From positions 1 through 9,091 of the forward strand of contig JAKSCP010000540.1 of the NCBI GenBank assembly GCA_022360535.1: DNA of 9,091 nt, read 5' to 3'. The translations under genes and the position numbers were made by a program. Under the pieces are notes generated by a model that saw only the letters and a program-made list of their open reading frames with translations, did no database searches and was not told where the DNA came from. This document shows, one piece after another, positions 1 through 7,832 of this stretch. Position 1 is the first letter of the stretch, and each line of letters begins with the position of its first letter. The stretch comes from Pseudomonadales bacterium (GTDB taxonomy: Bacteria > Pseudomonadota > Gammaproteobacteria > Pseudomonadales > Pseudohongiellaceae).

Positions 1-1485
1 AGACGTGGCGTCAGTTATTGGCAAGGCGATCGAGGTATTTCGCCCAGAATATTTTATACCGCAGGATCACGTCTGGTGGCACTGGATGCGGCCACTGGTG
101 CCGTCGATAGAAATTTCGGCGAGGGCGGTGTTGTCAGTATGGGCACTCCCTATCTGTCGGTTCCTTTGGTTTACAAAAACGTCATAGTTGTCGGTGCCAA
201 CACACCGCCCGGACAGCCAGGGGGCATCGGCAATCCCCGCGCCTACAGCGCCATTAATGGCAACCAGCTTTGGGAATTCAGCTCGGTACCACAGCCTGGA
301 CAGGTGGGACATGAGACCTGGGACGGCGATAGCTGGGTTGGCAGATTAGGTGCCAACGCCTGGCCTTTCTATTTTACCGTCGACACTGAACGTGACTTGC
401 TGTTCCTACCATTGGCCTCTCCAATTCCCTTTGCTTATGGCGGCGATCGTGCCGGTGATAATCTGTTTGCCAACGCGCTGGTCGCGGTCAATGTAAACAG
501 CGGCGAGTATGTCTGGCATTTCCAGACCATTCATCATGATCTATGGGATCATGACCCACCGGCACCGCCTACACTGTTCGAAATCAACCGACAGGGGGAA
601 TCGATTCCGGCGTTGGCGGTAACCACCAAGTCTGGTTACCTGTTTATCCTGAATCGTGAAACCGGCACACCGATCTATGAGGTGGAAGAAAAAGCTGTAG
701 CCCAGAGTACTGTGCCGGGAGAATCAAGTGCTGCCACGCAGCCAATTCCCAGTACAACTCCGGCCATGGCGAGAGTGAGTTTCTCCATAGAGGAATTAGC
801 AACGGCTGATCAGACTTCGGCTGAACACGTTGCTGCCTGTCAGCAACTCTTAAGCGATATCGGTGAAATAGAAAATCTGGGACCCTACACTCCCTGGAGT
901 TATCGACCTGACGCCAGCACTGGATCCACTACGTTGTTGTTTCCAGGGCTCGGGGGTGGTCCTAATTGGGGTGGAGTCGCCTTCGACCCCAATAGCCAAT
1001 TGGGTTTTGTATTCGCAGGGGATGTGGGCACGTTTGGCTGGATGCAGGATGCCGAACCCGGCGCTGACCTGCCTTACGTACGCAGCGGACCCAGACCCGG
1101 CAGCTTCCTTGTGAATATCAATGGCACAGGCATGCCCTGCCAACAACCACCCTGGAGCCATCTTTCCGCAGTGGACATGACCACAGGGGAACTTGCCTGG
1201 CGAATTCCTTTAGGCATTACCGAAGCATTGCCCGCTGGCAATCAAAACACTGGCAGACCTGGCAGAGCATCGGCCGTCGTCACCGCCACCGATCTCCTCT
1301 TTATTGCCGCAACCGACGACAATCGATTCCGGGCGCTACGCACAAGTACTGGTGAAACCTTGTGGGAAACCAGATTAGAGAAGCGCGGCAATGCCAACCC
1401 AATGACCTACCTGGGCAGTGACGACAATCAGTATGTAGCGATTAGCGCTACCGATGAGTTAGTAGTGTTCAGCCTGCCAAATTAA
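1..1485 (+). CDS. PQQ-dependent dehydrogenase, C-terminal part (5' end outside window)
   Basis: The frame is open from base 1 to the TAA at 1483-1485, giving 494 residues; the true start and any signal peptide lie upstream. It opens with RRGVSYWQGD, the conserved region that follows the N-terminal portion of quinoprotein glucose/alcohol dehydrogenase-like beta-propellers. Repeated W-motif blades follow: LVALDAATGAVD near residue 25, NPRAYSAINGNQLWEFSS near 80, WHFQTIHHDLWDHD at 172-185, PNWGGVAFDP near 321, and a last blade with FRALRTSTGETLWETRL. Family knowledge: these periplasmic enzymes use pyrroloquinoline quinone and a metal ion to oxidise sugars or alcohols and pass electrons to the respiratory chain. 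The substrate cannot be read from the sequence. No in-frame stop or frameshift is seen. The GTG at 76 is an internal valine codon, not a start. No PQQ biosynthesis gene is in the window. Confidence 0.93.
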   Translation, partial: RRGVSYWQGDRGISPRIFYTAGSRLVALDAATGAVDRNFGEGGVVSMGTPYLSVPLVYKNVIVVGANTPPGQPGGIGNPRAYSAINGNQLWEFSSVPQPGQVGHETWDGDSWVGRLGANAWPFYFTVDTERDLLFLPLASPIPFAYGGDRAGDNLFANALVAVNVNSGEYVWHFQTIHHDLWDHDPPAPPTLFEINRQGESIPALAVTTKSGYLFILNRETGTPIYEVEEKAVAQSTVPGESSAATQPIPSTTPAMARVSFSIEELATADQTSAEHVAACQQLLSDIGEIENLGPYTPWSYRPDASTGSTTLLFPGLGGGPNWGGVAFDPNSQLGFVFAGDVGTFGWMQDAEPGADLPYVRSGPRPGSFLVNINGTGMPCQQPPWSHLSAVDMTTGELAWRIPLGITEALPAGNQNTGRPGRASAVVTATDLLFIAATDDNRFRALRTSTGETLWETRLEKRGNANPMTYLGSDDNQYVAISATDELVVFSLPN

Positions 1486-1512
1486 CTTGCCATGACTGCA
1501 CGGTGATTTAGT

Positions 1513-1962
1513 GTGGAACTAAGAGAACTCGCAACCGAAGAACTTCCAGAACTGATTGATCTCTACAAGCATCTGCATGAGTCGGACTCGGAATTACCTG
1601 CTGAAGATGAGATTAAACTTATCTGGAACGAAATTGAGAGCAATAGTTCGATAAAGTACTTCGGCGTGTTCATCTCTGGTCGCCTGGTATCATCCTGCAC
1701 AATCACTGTAGTTCCCAACCTCACCAGGGGCTGCAAACCGTACGCATTGATTGAAAACGTGGTGACCCACGAAAGTTTCCGCAGAAAAGGCTTTGGCAAA
1801 GCGGTGCTTGATGCCGCACTGAAATTCGCATGGGAGAGAGGGTGCTATAAGGTGATGCTTATGACCGGCAGGCTGGATGAAGAGACTTTTGTATTTTATG
1901 AGTCGGCCGGTTTTGATCGCCATGCCAAACAAGCATTTGTGGCAAAGCCCACCGGCACTTAG
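1513..1962 (+). CDS. GNAT-family N-acetyltransferase
   Basis: A 149-residue single-domain protein of ordinary GNAT length. The acetyl-CoA pyrophosphate-binding motif A is visible as RRKGFG at residues 90-95 (pattern Q/RxxGxG/A), preceded by the beta4 strand ALIENVVTHESF and followed by the helix AVLDAALKFAWERGCYKVML. The C-terminal block FVFYESAGFDRH is the typical motif B ending. The start is GTG at 1513, because the only nearby upstream ATG runs into a stop within five codons; the ribosome binding site is weak (ACGGTGA at 1500-1506). It lies 27 bases after the dehydrogenase stop on the same strand, so co-transcription is plausible. The function is transfer of an acetyl group from acetyl-CoA to an unknown amine, which could be a small molecule or a protein N-terminus or lysine. 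Nothing in the context identifies the substrate. Confidence 0.9.
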   Translation: MELRELATEELPELIDLYKHLHESDSELPAEDEIKLIWNEIESNSSIKYFGVFISGRLVSSCTITVVPNLTRGCKPYALIENVVTHESFRRKGFGKAVLDAALKFAWERGCYKVMLMTGRLDEETFVFYESAGFDRHAKQAFVAKPTGT

Positions 1963-1979
1963 TTCCAGAGACGTTCAGT

Positions 1980-2468
1980 CTACATACCAGGCTCTGAAGC
2001 CACCTGCCCTTCCAGGTCGACAACATAAACGAAAATCGGGCCGAGGACTTCGCTGAGCTGGGAATCCATCATGCCCCGAACTTCGCTCCAATCGAGACCG
2101 AAGTCGCCGGATGCGATCTTTGGCATCGCCAGGGATTTAAAGCGCTCTTCTGCCACCATTAATGCCAGTCGGCGCAAACAACGATTAACTGCAATCTTGT
2201 CGGGACGCCGGATGCGAGCGGGATCTTCATCCCCTTCGCTAATGATCAGATTGACGATCTGACTGTTGTCAGTGCCCTCCCAGAACCAAATTTCTCCTGG
2301 CTCTGGATTGGTTTCTTCACACCACTCCCGATAGGCCTCGACCATTGCAGGGTAACGTTCATTTAATTTACGACCCAGGCCGCGAGTCATCGCATCACCA
2401 ACGCTCACGTCATTCACGATAACCTGCGCTCTGGTAAGCATGATGTCGCCTTCTACTTCGTAAATCAC
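1980..2468 (-). CDS. Macro-domain protein (ADP-ribose-binding / possible ADP-ribosyl hydrolase)
   Basis: A stand-alone macro domain of 162 residues with the GTG start at 2466-2468. Visible hallmarks: the first strand MIYEVEGDIM with Asp8 (expected adenine contact), the substrate loop VSVGDAMTRGLG at 21-32, and the diphosphate loop MPKIASGDFGLDW at 115-127 where family members have a glycine-rich loop. PGEIWFW and IVNLIISE are also characteristic of the small TARG1/ALC1-like bacterial macro proteins. Family members bind ADP-ribose and some remove it from proteins or nucleic acids; activity here is inferred only. A longer frame opens at GTG 2525 and would add 19 residues with no domain content. 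I prefer 2468 because GGAGAG (2473-2478) sits 4 bases upstream and the domain begins exactly there. It is last in the minus-strand cox-like unit, 71 bases after the VWA gene. Confidence 0.85.
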   Translation of the reverse strand: MIYEVEGDIMLTRAQVIVNDVSVGDAMTRGLGRKLNERYPAMVEAYREWCEETNPEPGEIWFWEGTDNSQIVNLIISEGDEDPARIRRPDKIAVNRCLRRLALMVAEERFKSLAMPKIASGDFGLDWSEVRGMMDSQLSEVLGPIFVYVVDLEGQVASEPGM

Positions 2469-2472
2469 AGTT

Positions 2473-2478
2473 CTCTCC
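2473..2478 (-). promoter_or_regulatory. Ribosome binding site choosing the macro-protein start
   Basis: On the minus strand GGAGAG lies 4 bases before the GTG at 2466-2468, with a second AGGAG about 12 bases upstream of that start. The alternative GTG at 2523-2525 has no recognisable Shine-Dalgarno sequence. This supports initiation at 2468, which removes 19 residues lacking macro-domain similarity. Confidence 0.6.
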
Positions 2479-2539
2479 AGCTCCTGGGTAGCGCTAACAC
2501 TATAAGACTCAGCAATGGGATGCACAATACAGCCACTAT

Positions 2540-3721
2540 CTAGGCTGCCCGCCTCTCCCCATCCTTTGAAAGCACTTCCACCAACTCTTTAAAACTCTTA
2601 ATGCTGTGCGCCGAAACGAAATCATCAACATAAGGCAACATAGCCTGAATACCCTGGGCTTTAGGCTCAAACTTTTCGTAGCGTAACAAAGGATTGAGCC
2701 AAACCAGTCTTCGGCAGGAGCGAGAGAGACGATCCATTTCCTGCTTCAGCCCCAGACCTTCATCCCGATCCAATCCGTCACTAATCAATAGAACGATGCC
2801 ACCCTGACTGAGGACTCGCCGCGACCACTGACGGTTAAACTGCCCAAGACAGGCCCCGATGCGTGTACCTCCAGACCAATCCTCAACAGCCTCTGATGTT
2901 TTTTGCAGAGCAACATCAATGTCGCGATGCGCCAGGTGCCTGCTAATGTGAGAAAGTCTGGTGCCAAAGACGAAGCTGTAGACCCGATCCCGGTCATTGG
3001 TCACCGCATGCATAAAATGCAGAAACATCCGCGAGTACTGACTCATAGAACCAGAGATATCGCACAGCACGACCAGCGCCGGATTGCGCGTGCGCTGTCG
3101 TTTATACTGCAAGGGAATGGTATCGCTCTGGCGCATTGCCGCCCGCAGCGTCCGCCGCATATCGATGACAGGTCCGGACCCATCTACCAGAAATCTCCGC
3201 GACTTTATTTCCTGGAGCGGCAATCGCAATTGCTGCATCGCCAATTTGGCGGCGGCAATTTCTTCAACGGACATCTGCGCGAAATCTTTTTGTTGCAGCA
3301 CTTCCTGATCGGACGCTGTAAACCTGGCATCGAACTCCAGCGAGCGTTCTGCCTCTTCCGGCGGCTGCTTGCCTGTATTCAAGGCCTCGCTTAAGCGCCG
3401 GGATACCGGGTCCTGTTGCTGGGGAGTTTGTACCGTCGGCAACATGGCACCCAACATGCGCTCAATGATCTTGGGGTTTTGCCAAAATAGACTGAAGGCC
3501 TGGTCGAACAATGCTTGTTGTTCGTGACGGGTTAGAAACACTGAAGACAAGCAGGCGTGAAGATCAGCCCGAGATTCCAAACCAACGAGATTCACTGCCT
3601 CAGTAGCCTGCAAAATGCTGCCCGTTCCGATAGGAAGGCCGCTCGCCCGCAGCAGGCGCGCAAAAGAGAGAAGGTTTTCAGCCAGCTTGCCGCCAGTGTC
3701 AGGCGTTGGCAACACGCCCAC
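2540..3721 (-). CDS. coxE: CoxE-like VWA-domain protein
   Basis: A 393-residue protein with a helical N-terminal half and a C-terminal von Willebrand factor A domain. The metal-ion-dependent adhesion site is intact: DISGS at residues 221-225 (DxSxS), Thr286 in SGGTRIG, and Asp315 in LLISDGLD. The central VIDMRRTLRAAMR and RNPALVVLCDISGSMSQYSR are typical of the CoxE family. Family knowledge: CoxE works with the MoxR-type ATPase CoxD to assemble the sulfur/metal-bearing molybdenum site of CO dehydrogenase-type hydroxylases, and MoxR-VWA pairs in general act as metal-insertion chaperones. It overlaps the ATPase gene by 23 bases, which suggests translational coupling. The start is GTG at 3721; a second GTG at 3715 is equally possible and changes only two residues. 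The gene ends in TAG. No signal peptide or membrane segment is seen. Confidence 0.9.
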   Translation of the reverse strand: MGVLPTPDTGGKLAENLLSFARLLRASGLPIGTGSILQATEAVNLVGLESRADLHACLSSVFLTRHEQQALFDQAFSLFWQNPKIIERMLGAMLPTVQTPQQQDPVSRRLSEALNTGKQPPEEAERSLEFDARFTASDQEVLQQKDFAQMSVEEIAAAKLAMQQLRLPLQEIKSRRFLVDGSGPVIDMRRTLRAAMRQSDTIPLQYKRQRTRNPALVVLCDISGSMSQYSRMFLHFMHAVTNDRDRVYSFVFGTRLSHISRHLAHRDIDVALQKTSEAVEDWSGGTRIGACLGQFNRQWSRRVLSQGGIVLLISDGLDRDEGLGLKQEMDRLSRSCRRLVWLNPLLRYEKFEPKAQGIQAMLPYVDDFVSAHSIKSFKELVEVLSKDGERRAA

Positions 3722-4649
3722 CTGCTAACTTCAGCTTGGCTTGTTCCAGCAGTCGCGCCGCCTCACTGCCACGAATCTGGGCAATATCGTCCTGATACTT
3801 CAACAAGGCGCCTAGAGTATCGTCGATAAGCTCCTGCTCCAGCACCACTTTATCCAGTTGCACCAGGGCTTCCGCCCAGTCCAGCGTTTCAGCAATTCCT
3901 GGTTGTTTAAAAAGGTCTTCTTCACGCAGCAGTTGCACGAAGCTTACCAATTCCTCACTGAGCTGACTGGCAATGCCAGGCATCTTACGATTCACGATTG
4001 CCAGCTCCCGCTCAGCGTCCGGATAGTCGACCCAGTGATACAGGCAGCGACGTTTCAAGGCATCGTGGATTTCTCGGGTACGGTTTGAGGTAATGATGAC
4101 CAAGGGTGGCTGTTCAGCCTTGATAGTGCCGATCTCTGGAATAGTGATCTGAAAATCCGAAAGCACTTCAAGTAAAAACGCTTCGAAAGGCTCATCGGTA
4201 CGATCCAGTTCATCGATGAGCAGAATCGGTGCGCCTGATTCACTTCCGCGCAGAGCCTGCAGCAAAGGCCGTTCAATCAAAAACTCGGAGGCGAAAACGT
4301 TTTTCGCTAATGCTGCTTTATCGGTTGTTTTATCACCACCGACCGCTTCAGCAAGACGAATCTCCAGCATCTGTCGAGGGTAGTTCCATTCATACACCGC
4401 CGAAGCAACGTCCAGACCTTCGTAACACTGCAACCGGATGAGGGGCCGCCCCAGGGCTTGTGCCAGAACTTTCGCGATTTCCGTTTTTCCAACCCCTGCC
4501 TCTCCCTCCAGGAACAAGGGCTTCTGCATTTTTAGTGCAAGATAGAGAGTGGTTGCCAAAGAGCGCTCGGCAATATAGTCGTGTTGACCGAGCAACTCCA
4601 GGGTCTCTTCAATACTTGTTGGCAAAGACTGGGCAGCCGAGGCATTCAT
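3699..4649 (-). CDS. coxD: MoxR/CoxD-type AAA+ ATPase
   Basis: A 316-residue AAA+ protein, full length for the MoxR/CoxD group. Visible motifs: Walker A GEAGVGKT at residues 49-56, Walker B PILLIDELDR at 141-150, sensor 1 ITSNR at 186-190, a likely arginine finger in ALKRRCLYHW around 200, and the sensor 2 region PGIAETLDWAEAL at 250-262. Family knowledge: CoxD is the ATPase partner of the VWA protein CoxE and is required for maturing the molybdenum-copper centre of aerobic CO dehydrogenase; relatives probably serve related molybdenum hydroxylases. Its position directly after the medium-subunit gene (12-base gap) and its overlap with the VWA gene support the same role here. The start is ATG at 4649, with only a weak upstream AAGG. 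The product is expected to be cytoplasmic. Whether it inserts copper, sulfur or another ligand here is unknown. Confidence 0.93.
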   Translation of the reverse strand: MNASAAQSLPTSIEETLELLGQHDYIAERSLATTLYLALKMQKPLFLEGEAGVGKTEIAKVLAQALGRPLIRLQCYEGLDVASAVYEWNYPRQMLEIRLAEAVGGDKTTDKAALAKNVFASEFLIERPLLQALRGSESGAPILLIDELDRTDEPFEAFLLEVLSDFQITIPEIGTIKAEQPPLVIITSNRTREIHDALKRRCLYHWVDYPDAERELAIVNRKMPGIASQLSEELVSFVQLLREEDLFKQPGIAETLDWAEALVQLDKVVLEQELIDDTLGALLKYQDDIAQIRGSEAARLLEQAKLKLAGGRVANA

Positions 4650-4661
4650 TGCAAATTAGCC

Positions 4662-5456
4662 TTAGACGCAAGCTTCCACAGCGCGCTTTGCCATCACTTT
4701 CACCAGATGGGCGCGGTATTCAGCGCTGGCATGAATATCACTGTTCATTTTTTCAACGGGTATTTCTGCTGCATCCACCGCAGCCGAATTGAGTTCGCCA
4801 TTAAGTGCTTCCTCGATGCGCAGCGCACGATGGGCACAGGGCGTCGCTCCAGTCACTGCAACTCGAACACTACCGCCGGTCTTCGCCACAAACACGCCTA
4901 CAATCGCGTAGCGGGAAGCTGGGTTTTCAAATTTCATGTAGGCCGCAGATTCAGCAACCGGGAAGCTTACGGAGACAATGATTTCGTCCTCGGCGAGTGC
5001 GGTTTCGAACATGCCGGTGAAAAAATCGTCACCAGCAATTTCCCGCTGGTTGGTTTTAACTGTGGCTCCCAGTGCGATAACAGCGGATGGATAATCGGCG
5101 GCAGGATCGTTGTTGGCGATAGAACCGCCAATAGTGCCACGATTTCGAACCGCCGGGTCGCCGATATTGCCGGCCAGCTTGGCCAGCGCTGGAATCGCAT
5201 TCTGCACATCAGCGGAAGCCGCAACTTCCCCATGGGTCGTCATGGCGCCAATTGTCACAGTACCCGCGTTCACGGAAATCCCTTTCAACTCGTCGATGCC
5301 ACCCAGATCAATGATGTCACTTGGACTGGCCAGACGGTGTTTCATGGTAGGCAACATGGTTTGCCCACCTGCCAGAAATTTTCCGTCATCGGCAGCCTGC
5401 ATGGCTTCTACTGCGGCGGAGACACTGTCTACGTTTTTGTAACTAAATTCATACAT
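4662..5456 (-). CDS. coxM: FAD-binding medium subunit of a xanthine dehydrogenase/CoxM-like molybdenum hydroxylase
   Basis: A 264-residue protein, slightly short for the family (usually about 265-300). The two FAD-pyrophosphate motifs are present: AGGQT at residues 29-33 and TIGGS at 108-112, followed by IANNDPAADYP. The C-terminal CO dehydrogenase flavoprotein domain is recognisable in FENPASRYAIVGVFVA near 176-191 and the GATPCAHRALRIEEAL stretch. It takes electrons from the [2Fe-2S] clusters of the small subunit and passes them to the terminal acceptor (quinone, or NAD in some relatives). It follows the large-subunit gene by 18 bases, with a strong ribosome binding site between them. The gene order S-L-M is that of form II/generic Cox-like clusters, whereas true form I CO dehydrogenases are usually M-S-L. 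Confidence 0.93.
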   Translation of the reverse strand: MYEFSYKNVDSVSAAVEAMQAADDGKFLAGGQTMLPTMKHRLASPSDIIDLGGIDELKGISVNAGTVTIGAMTTHGEVAASADVQNAIPALAKLAGNIGDPAVRNRGTIGGSIANNDPAADYPSAVIALGATVKTNQREIAGDDFFTGMFETALAEDEIIVSVSFPVAESAAYMKFENPASRYAIVGVFVAKTGGSVRVAVTGATPCAHRALRIEEALNGELNSAAVDAAEIPVEKMNSDIHASAEYRAHLVKVMAKRAVEACV

Positions 5457-5464
5457 TGTTCTTT

Positions 5465-5471
5465 CCTCCTT
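5465..5471 (-). promoter_or_regulatory. Strong ribosome binding site for the medium subunit
   Basis: On the minus strand AAGGAGG lies 8 bases before the ATG at 5454-5456, inside the 18-base gap after the large-subunit stop codon. It is the closest match to the anti-Shine-Dalgarno sequence among the junctions I inspected. It would let the medium subunit be translated even if ribosomes leave the large-subunit message at the internal TAG. Confidence 0.75.
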
Positions 5472-5474
5472 CCC

Positions 5475-6593
5475 TTAAGCCTGGGCCGCGGATTGCGCAG
5501 CTCGCCAGACACTTTCAGAAGTAGCGGGCATATCGATATGTTTGACCCCGAGCGCGTTGGCAATGGCATTGATTACGGCGGGTGGAGCGCCAATTGCACC
5601 TGCCTCACCACAACCTTTGACGCCTAAGGGATTATCGGGTGGATGAGTCGGCGCGTAGTCCACATCAAAACTCGGCAGGTTATCCGCTCGCGGCATGGTG
5701 TAGTCCATAAAGGAGGCTGTAATGAGTTGACCATCACTGTCATAGCGACAGGCTTCCAGCAAGGCCTGGCCTACCCCATGGGCAATTCCGCCATGCACCT
5801 GGCCCTCCACGATCATGGGATTCACCAGTTTGCCAAAGTCATCTACCGCCGAATATTTGATGATTTCTACTCCACCGGTATCGGGGTCCACTTCGACTTC
5901 GCAAATATGCGTGCCGGCAGGAAATGAAAAGTTTGTCGGATCGAAGAATGCGTTTTCATCGAATCCTGGCTCTACCCCCTCTGGATAGGAATGGGGAACA
6001 TAGGCATTGAATGCCACTTCGCCAATACTCATTGCCTTGTCGGTGCCGGCAACGGCGAAGCTACCATCGGCAAATTCAATGTCCCCTTCTGCTGCTTCCA
6101 GCGCGTGGGCAGCGATCTTTTTGCCCTTGGCGATCAATTTTTCACAGGCCTTGGCAATGGCAACACCACCGACTGCAAGTGAACGTGATCCGTAAGTTCC
6201 CATGCCAAATTGAGTTTTCGCCGTGTCGCCATGAATGACTTCGATGTTCTCGATAGGCACACCCAACTGATCACAAACCAGTTGTGCGAAAGTGGTTTCA
6301 TGCCCCTGGCCATGGGAGTGGGTGCCGGTGAAAACCTGCACATTGCCCGTAGGATTAAACCGAACCTGGGCACTTTCCCACAGACCAACGCCACCACCCA
6401 GTTGACCGACAGCAGCAGACGGCGCGATGCCACAGGCTTCAACATAGGAACTAATGCCAATGCCGCGCCGTTTACCCCGTGCTTTGGCTTCCTCGGCACG
6501 GGCGGCAAAATCAGCATAGGCGGCCAGATCCAAAGCCTTATCCAGCGCAGCATTGTAGTCACCACTGTCATAACACTGCACGACAGGAGTTTG
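5475..6593 (-). pseudogene. coxL: Large (molybdopterin) subunit, C-terminal part downstream of the in-frame TAG
   Basis: This is the in-frame continuation of the 412-residue N-terminal part (5475-7832 is one frame of 785 residues plus stop, interrupted only at codon 413). The 372 residues here carry the second half of the molybdopterin-cytosine-dinucleotide-binding region. HGQGHETTFAQ at full-length positions 507-517 is the conserved molybdenum-cofactor-contact segment. The glutamate of GVKGCGEAGAIG (about residue 743) is the catalytic base of the xanthine oxidase family. The only early start candidate is GTG at 6579-6581, which is an internal valine in the family alignment and has no ribosome binding site, so independent translation looks unlikely. 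Neither the frame nor the family-like sequence shows further decay. Either the gene is recently broken, the stop is read through, or the base is an error. Confidence 0.85.
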
Positions 6594-6596
6594 CTA
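6594..6596 (-). other. coxL: In-frame amber (TAG) codon inside the large-subunit gene
   Basis: The minus-strand reading is FIPVDAFP-TAG-QTPVVQCYDSGDY. From memory, relatives have FPYQTPV here, so the stop replaces a tyrosine codon (TAT or TAC) by one base change at the third position. The same frame continues to the natural TAA at 5475-5477. The three bases after the stop are CAA. The acetyltransferase, VWA and macro genes in this window all end normally in TAG, which argues against a genome-wide reassignment of amber. Confidence 0.95.
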
Positions 6597-7832
6597 GGGA
6601 AAGGCATCGACTGGAATGAAATTGCGACGCCGAATCTCCGCAGGATCCAGACCCATGTCGGCAGCGCACACATCCACCAGCCGCTCCAGTAAGTAGGTGG
6701 CCTCCGGCCTTCCTGCACCTCGACTGGCATCAACCGGCGCTGTATTGGTAAACACGGCTTTTACTTCTGAATAAATCAATGGTGTCGCATATTGCCCTGC
6801 CAACAAAAACGCATAGAGGTAACTGGGCACCATGGTGCCAAAAGTTGAGAGATAGGCGCCCAGATTGGCATTGGTCTGCACTCGCATTGCCAGGAACTTA
6901 CCGTTCTCATCCATAGCCATCTCGGCGGTAGATACATGATCACGACCATGGGCATCCGCCAAAAAAGCTTCCGTCCTGTCAGCATTCCATTTCACGGGGC
7001 GATTGACTTTGCGACAAGCCCAACCGACTACTAACTCTTCAGCATAAACAAAAATCTTGGCCCCAAATCCACCACCTACATCTGGACCCACCACACGCAA
7101 CTTATGTTCGGGTGCCAACTGATTGAATGCCGAAAGCACCAGACGATGCACGTGGGGGTTCTGAGTAGTGAGGTGTAAGGTTATTTCTTCTGTGCCAGAG
7201 TCGTATTCACCAAGCGCGGCCCGAGGCTCCATAGGATTGGTTACCATGCGGTTATTGGTCAGATCCAAAGTCGACACTTTATGAGCCGAGGCAAAAGCCG
7301 CTTCAACTCCAGCCTTGTCCCCAAACGGCCAGTTAAAACAAACGTTGTTTGGCGCGACGTCGTGAATCTGTTGTTGTCCAGTATCCGCAGCAGAAGCTGT
7401 GTCGGTCACTGCTGGCAGAATCTCATAATCCACTTCCACCAACTCAGCCGCGTCTCGAGCTTGCGATTGTGATTCCGCGATGACTACCGCAACGTGATCA
7501 CCAACATAGTTGACCTTACCTTGCGCCAAAGCGGGGTGCGCCGGCGCCTTATGAGGCTCACCATCGTCACTGGTGACTGTTACTCCACAGATCAACGGAC
7601 CAATACCATCTGCAGCCAGGTCATCCCCAGTCAGAACAGCAACTACCCCGGGTGCAGCAAGAGCCTGGGAGCTATCGATACTCTTGATAACCGCATGGGC
7701 GTGGGGCGATCTCACAAATACCGCATGAGTGAGTCCAGCAGGATGAATGTCATCCGTATAACGTCCCTTACCAAGCAAAAACCGTCGGTCTTCTTTGCGC
7801 TTCACACTGGCGCCAATTCCAAAGTCAGACAT
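6594..7832 (-). CDS. coxL: Large (molybdopterin) subunit of a form II CoxL/xanthine dehydrogenase-like hydroxylase, N-terminal part
   Basis: It encodes 412 residues from the ATG at 7832 to an internal TAG; intact relatives run to about 770-800 residues. It begins with the family signature GASVKRKEDRRFLLGKGRYTDDI and contains the aldehyde oxidase/xanthine dehydrogenase a/b hammerhead domain (about 20-140). The first molybdopterin-binding domain follows, with VGPDVGGGFGAK at 248-259 contacting the cofactor. The active-site loop reads ASRGAGR at 369-375. Form II enzymes normally have AYRGAGR and true CO dehydrogenases AYxCSFR, so a CO substrate is unlikely and the Ser for Tyr change is unusual. 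The complex hydroxylates a small substrate using water, in the cytoplasm. The start overlaps the small-subunit stop by one base (TGATG), giving tight translational coupling. Truncation removes the catalytic glutamate. Confidence 0.92.
   Translation of the reverse strand: MSDFGIGASVKRKEDRRFLLGKGRYTDDIHPAGLTHAVFVRSPHAHAVIKSIDSSQALAAPGVVAVLTGDDLAADGIGPLICGVTVTSDDGEPHKAPAHPALAQGKVNYVGDHVAVVIAESQSQARDAAELVEVDYEILPAVTDTASAADTGQQQIHDVAPNNVCFNWPFGDKAGVEAAFASAHKVSTLDLTNNRMVTNPMEPRAALGEYDSGTEEITLHLTTQNPHVHRLVLSAFNQLAPEHKLRVVGPDVGGGFGAKIFVYAEELVVGWACRKVNRPVKWNADRTEAFLADAHGRDHVSTAEMAMDENGKFLAMRVQTNANLGAYLSTFGTMVPSYLYAFLLAGQYATPLIYSEVKAVFTNTAPVDASRGAGRPEATYLLERLVDVCAADMGLDPAEIRRRNFIPVDAFP

Noticed and set aside
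1963..1979. Bidirectional terminator between the convergent acetyltransferase and macro genes
   Set aside because: The 17-base gap and its flanks show only a 5-bp complementarity (CAGAG/CTCTG) with a large loop and no T-tract.
2903..3394. A 163-codon open frame on the + strand opposite the VWA gene
   Set aside because: It is antisense to the well-supported CoxE-like protein with an intact metal site, and its translation is rich in Arg, His and Gln with no family pattern.
4581..5627. A 348-codon open frame on the + strand, opposite the FAD subunit and the end of the large subunit
   Set aside because: It has no recognisable domain and unusual composition (rich in His, Cys, Arg and Asn). It is fully antisense to genes with clear FAD and cofactor motifs. 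It is best explained as a shadow of minus-strand codon usage.
6579..6581. GTG as a genuine start for a separate C-terminal large-subunit gene
   Set aside because: There is no ribosome binding site before it, it falls at a conserved internal position, and starting there would drop the QTPV segment. The continuous frame across the TAG fits one interrupted gene better.
6594..6596. Pyrrolysine insertion or genome-wide amber reassignment
   Set aside because: TAG ends at least three other genes in the window normally (1960-1962, 1980-1982, 2540-2542), the replaced residue appears to be tyrosine, and no pyl genes are visible. A local effect is more likely.
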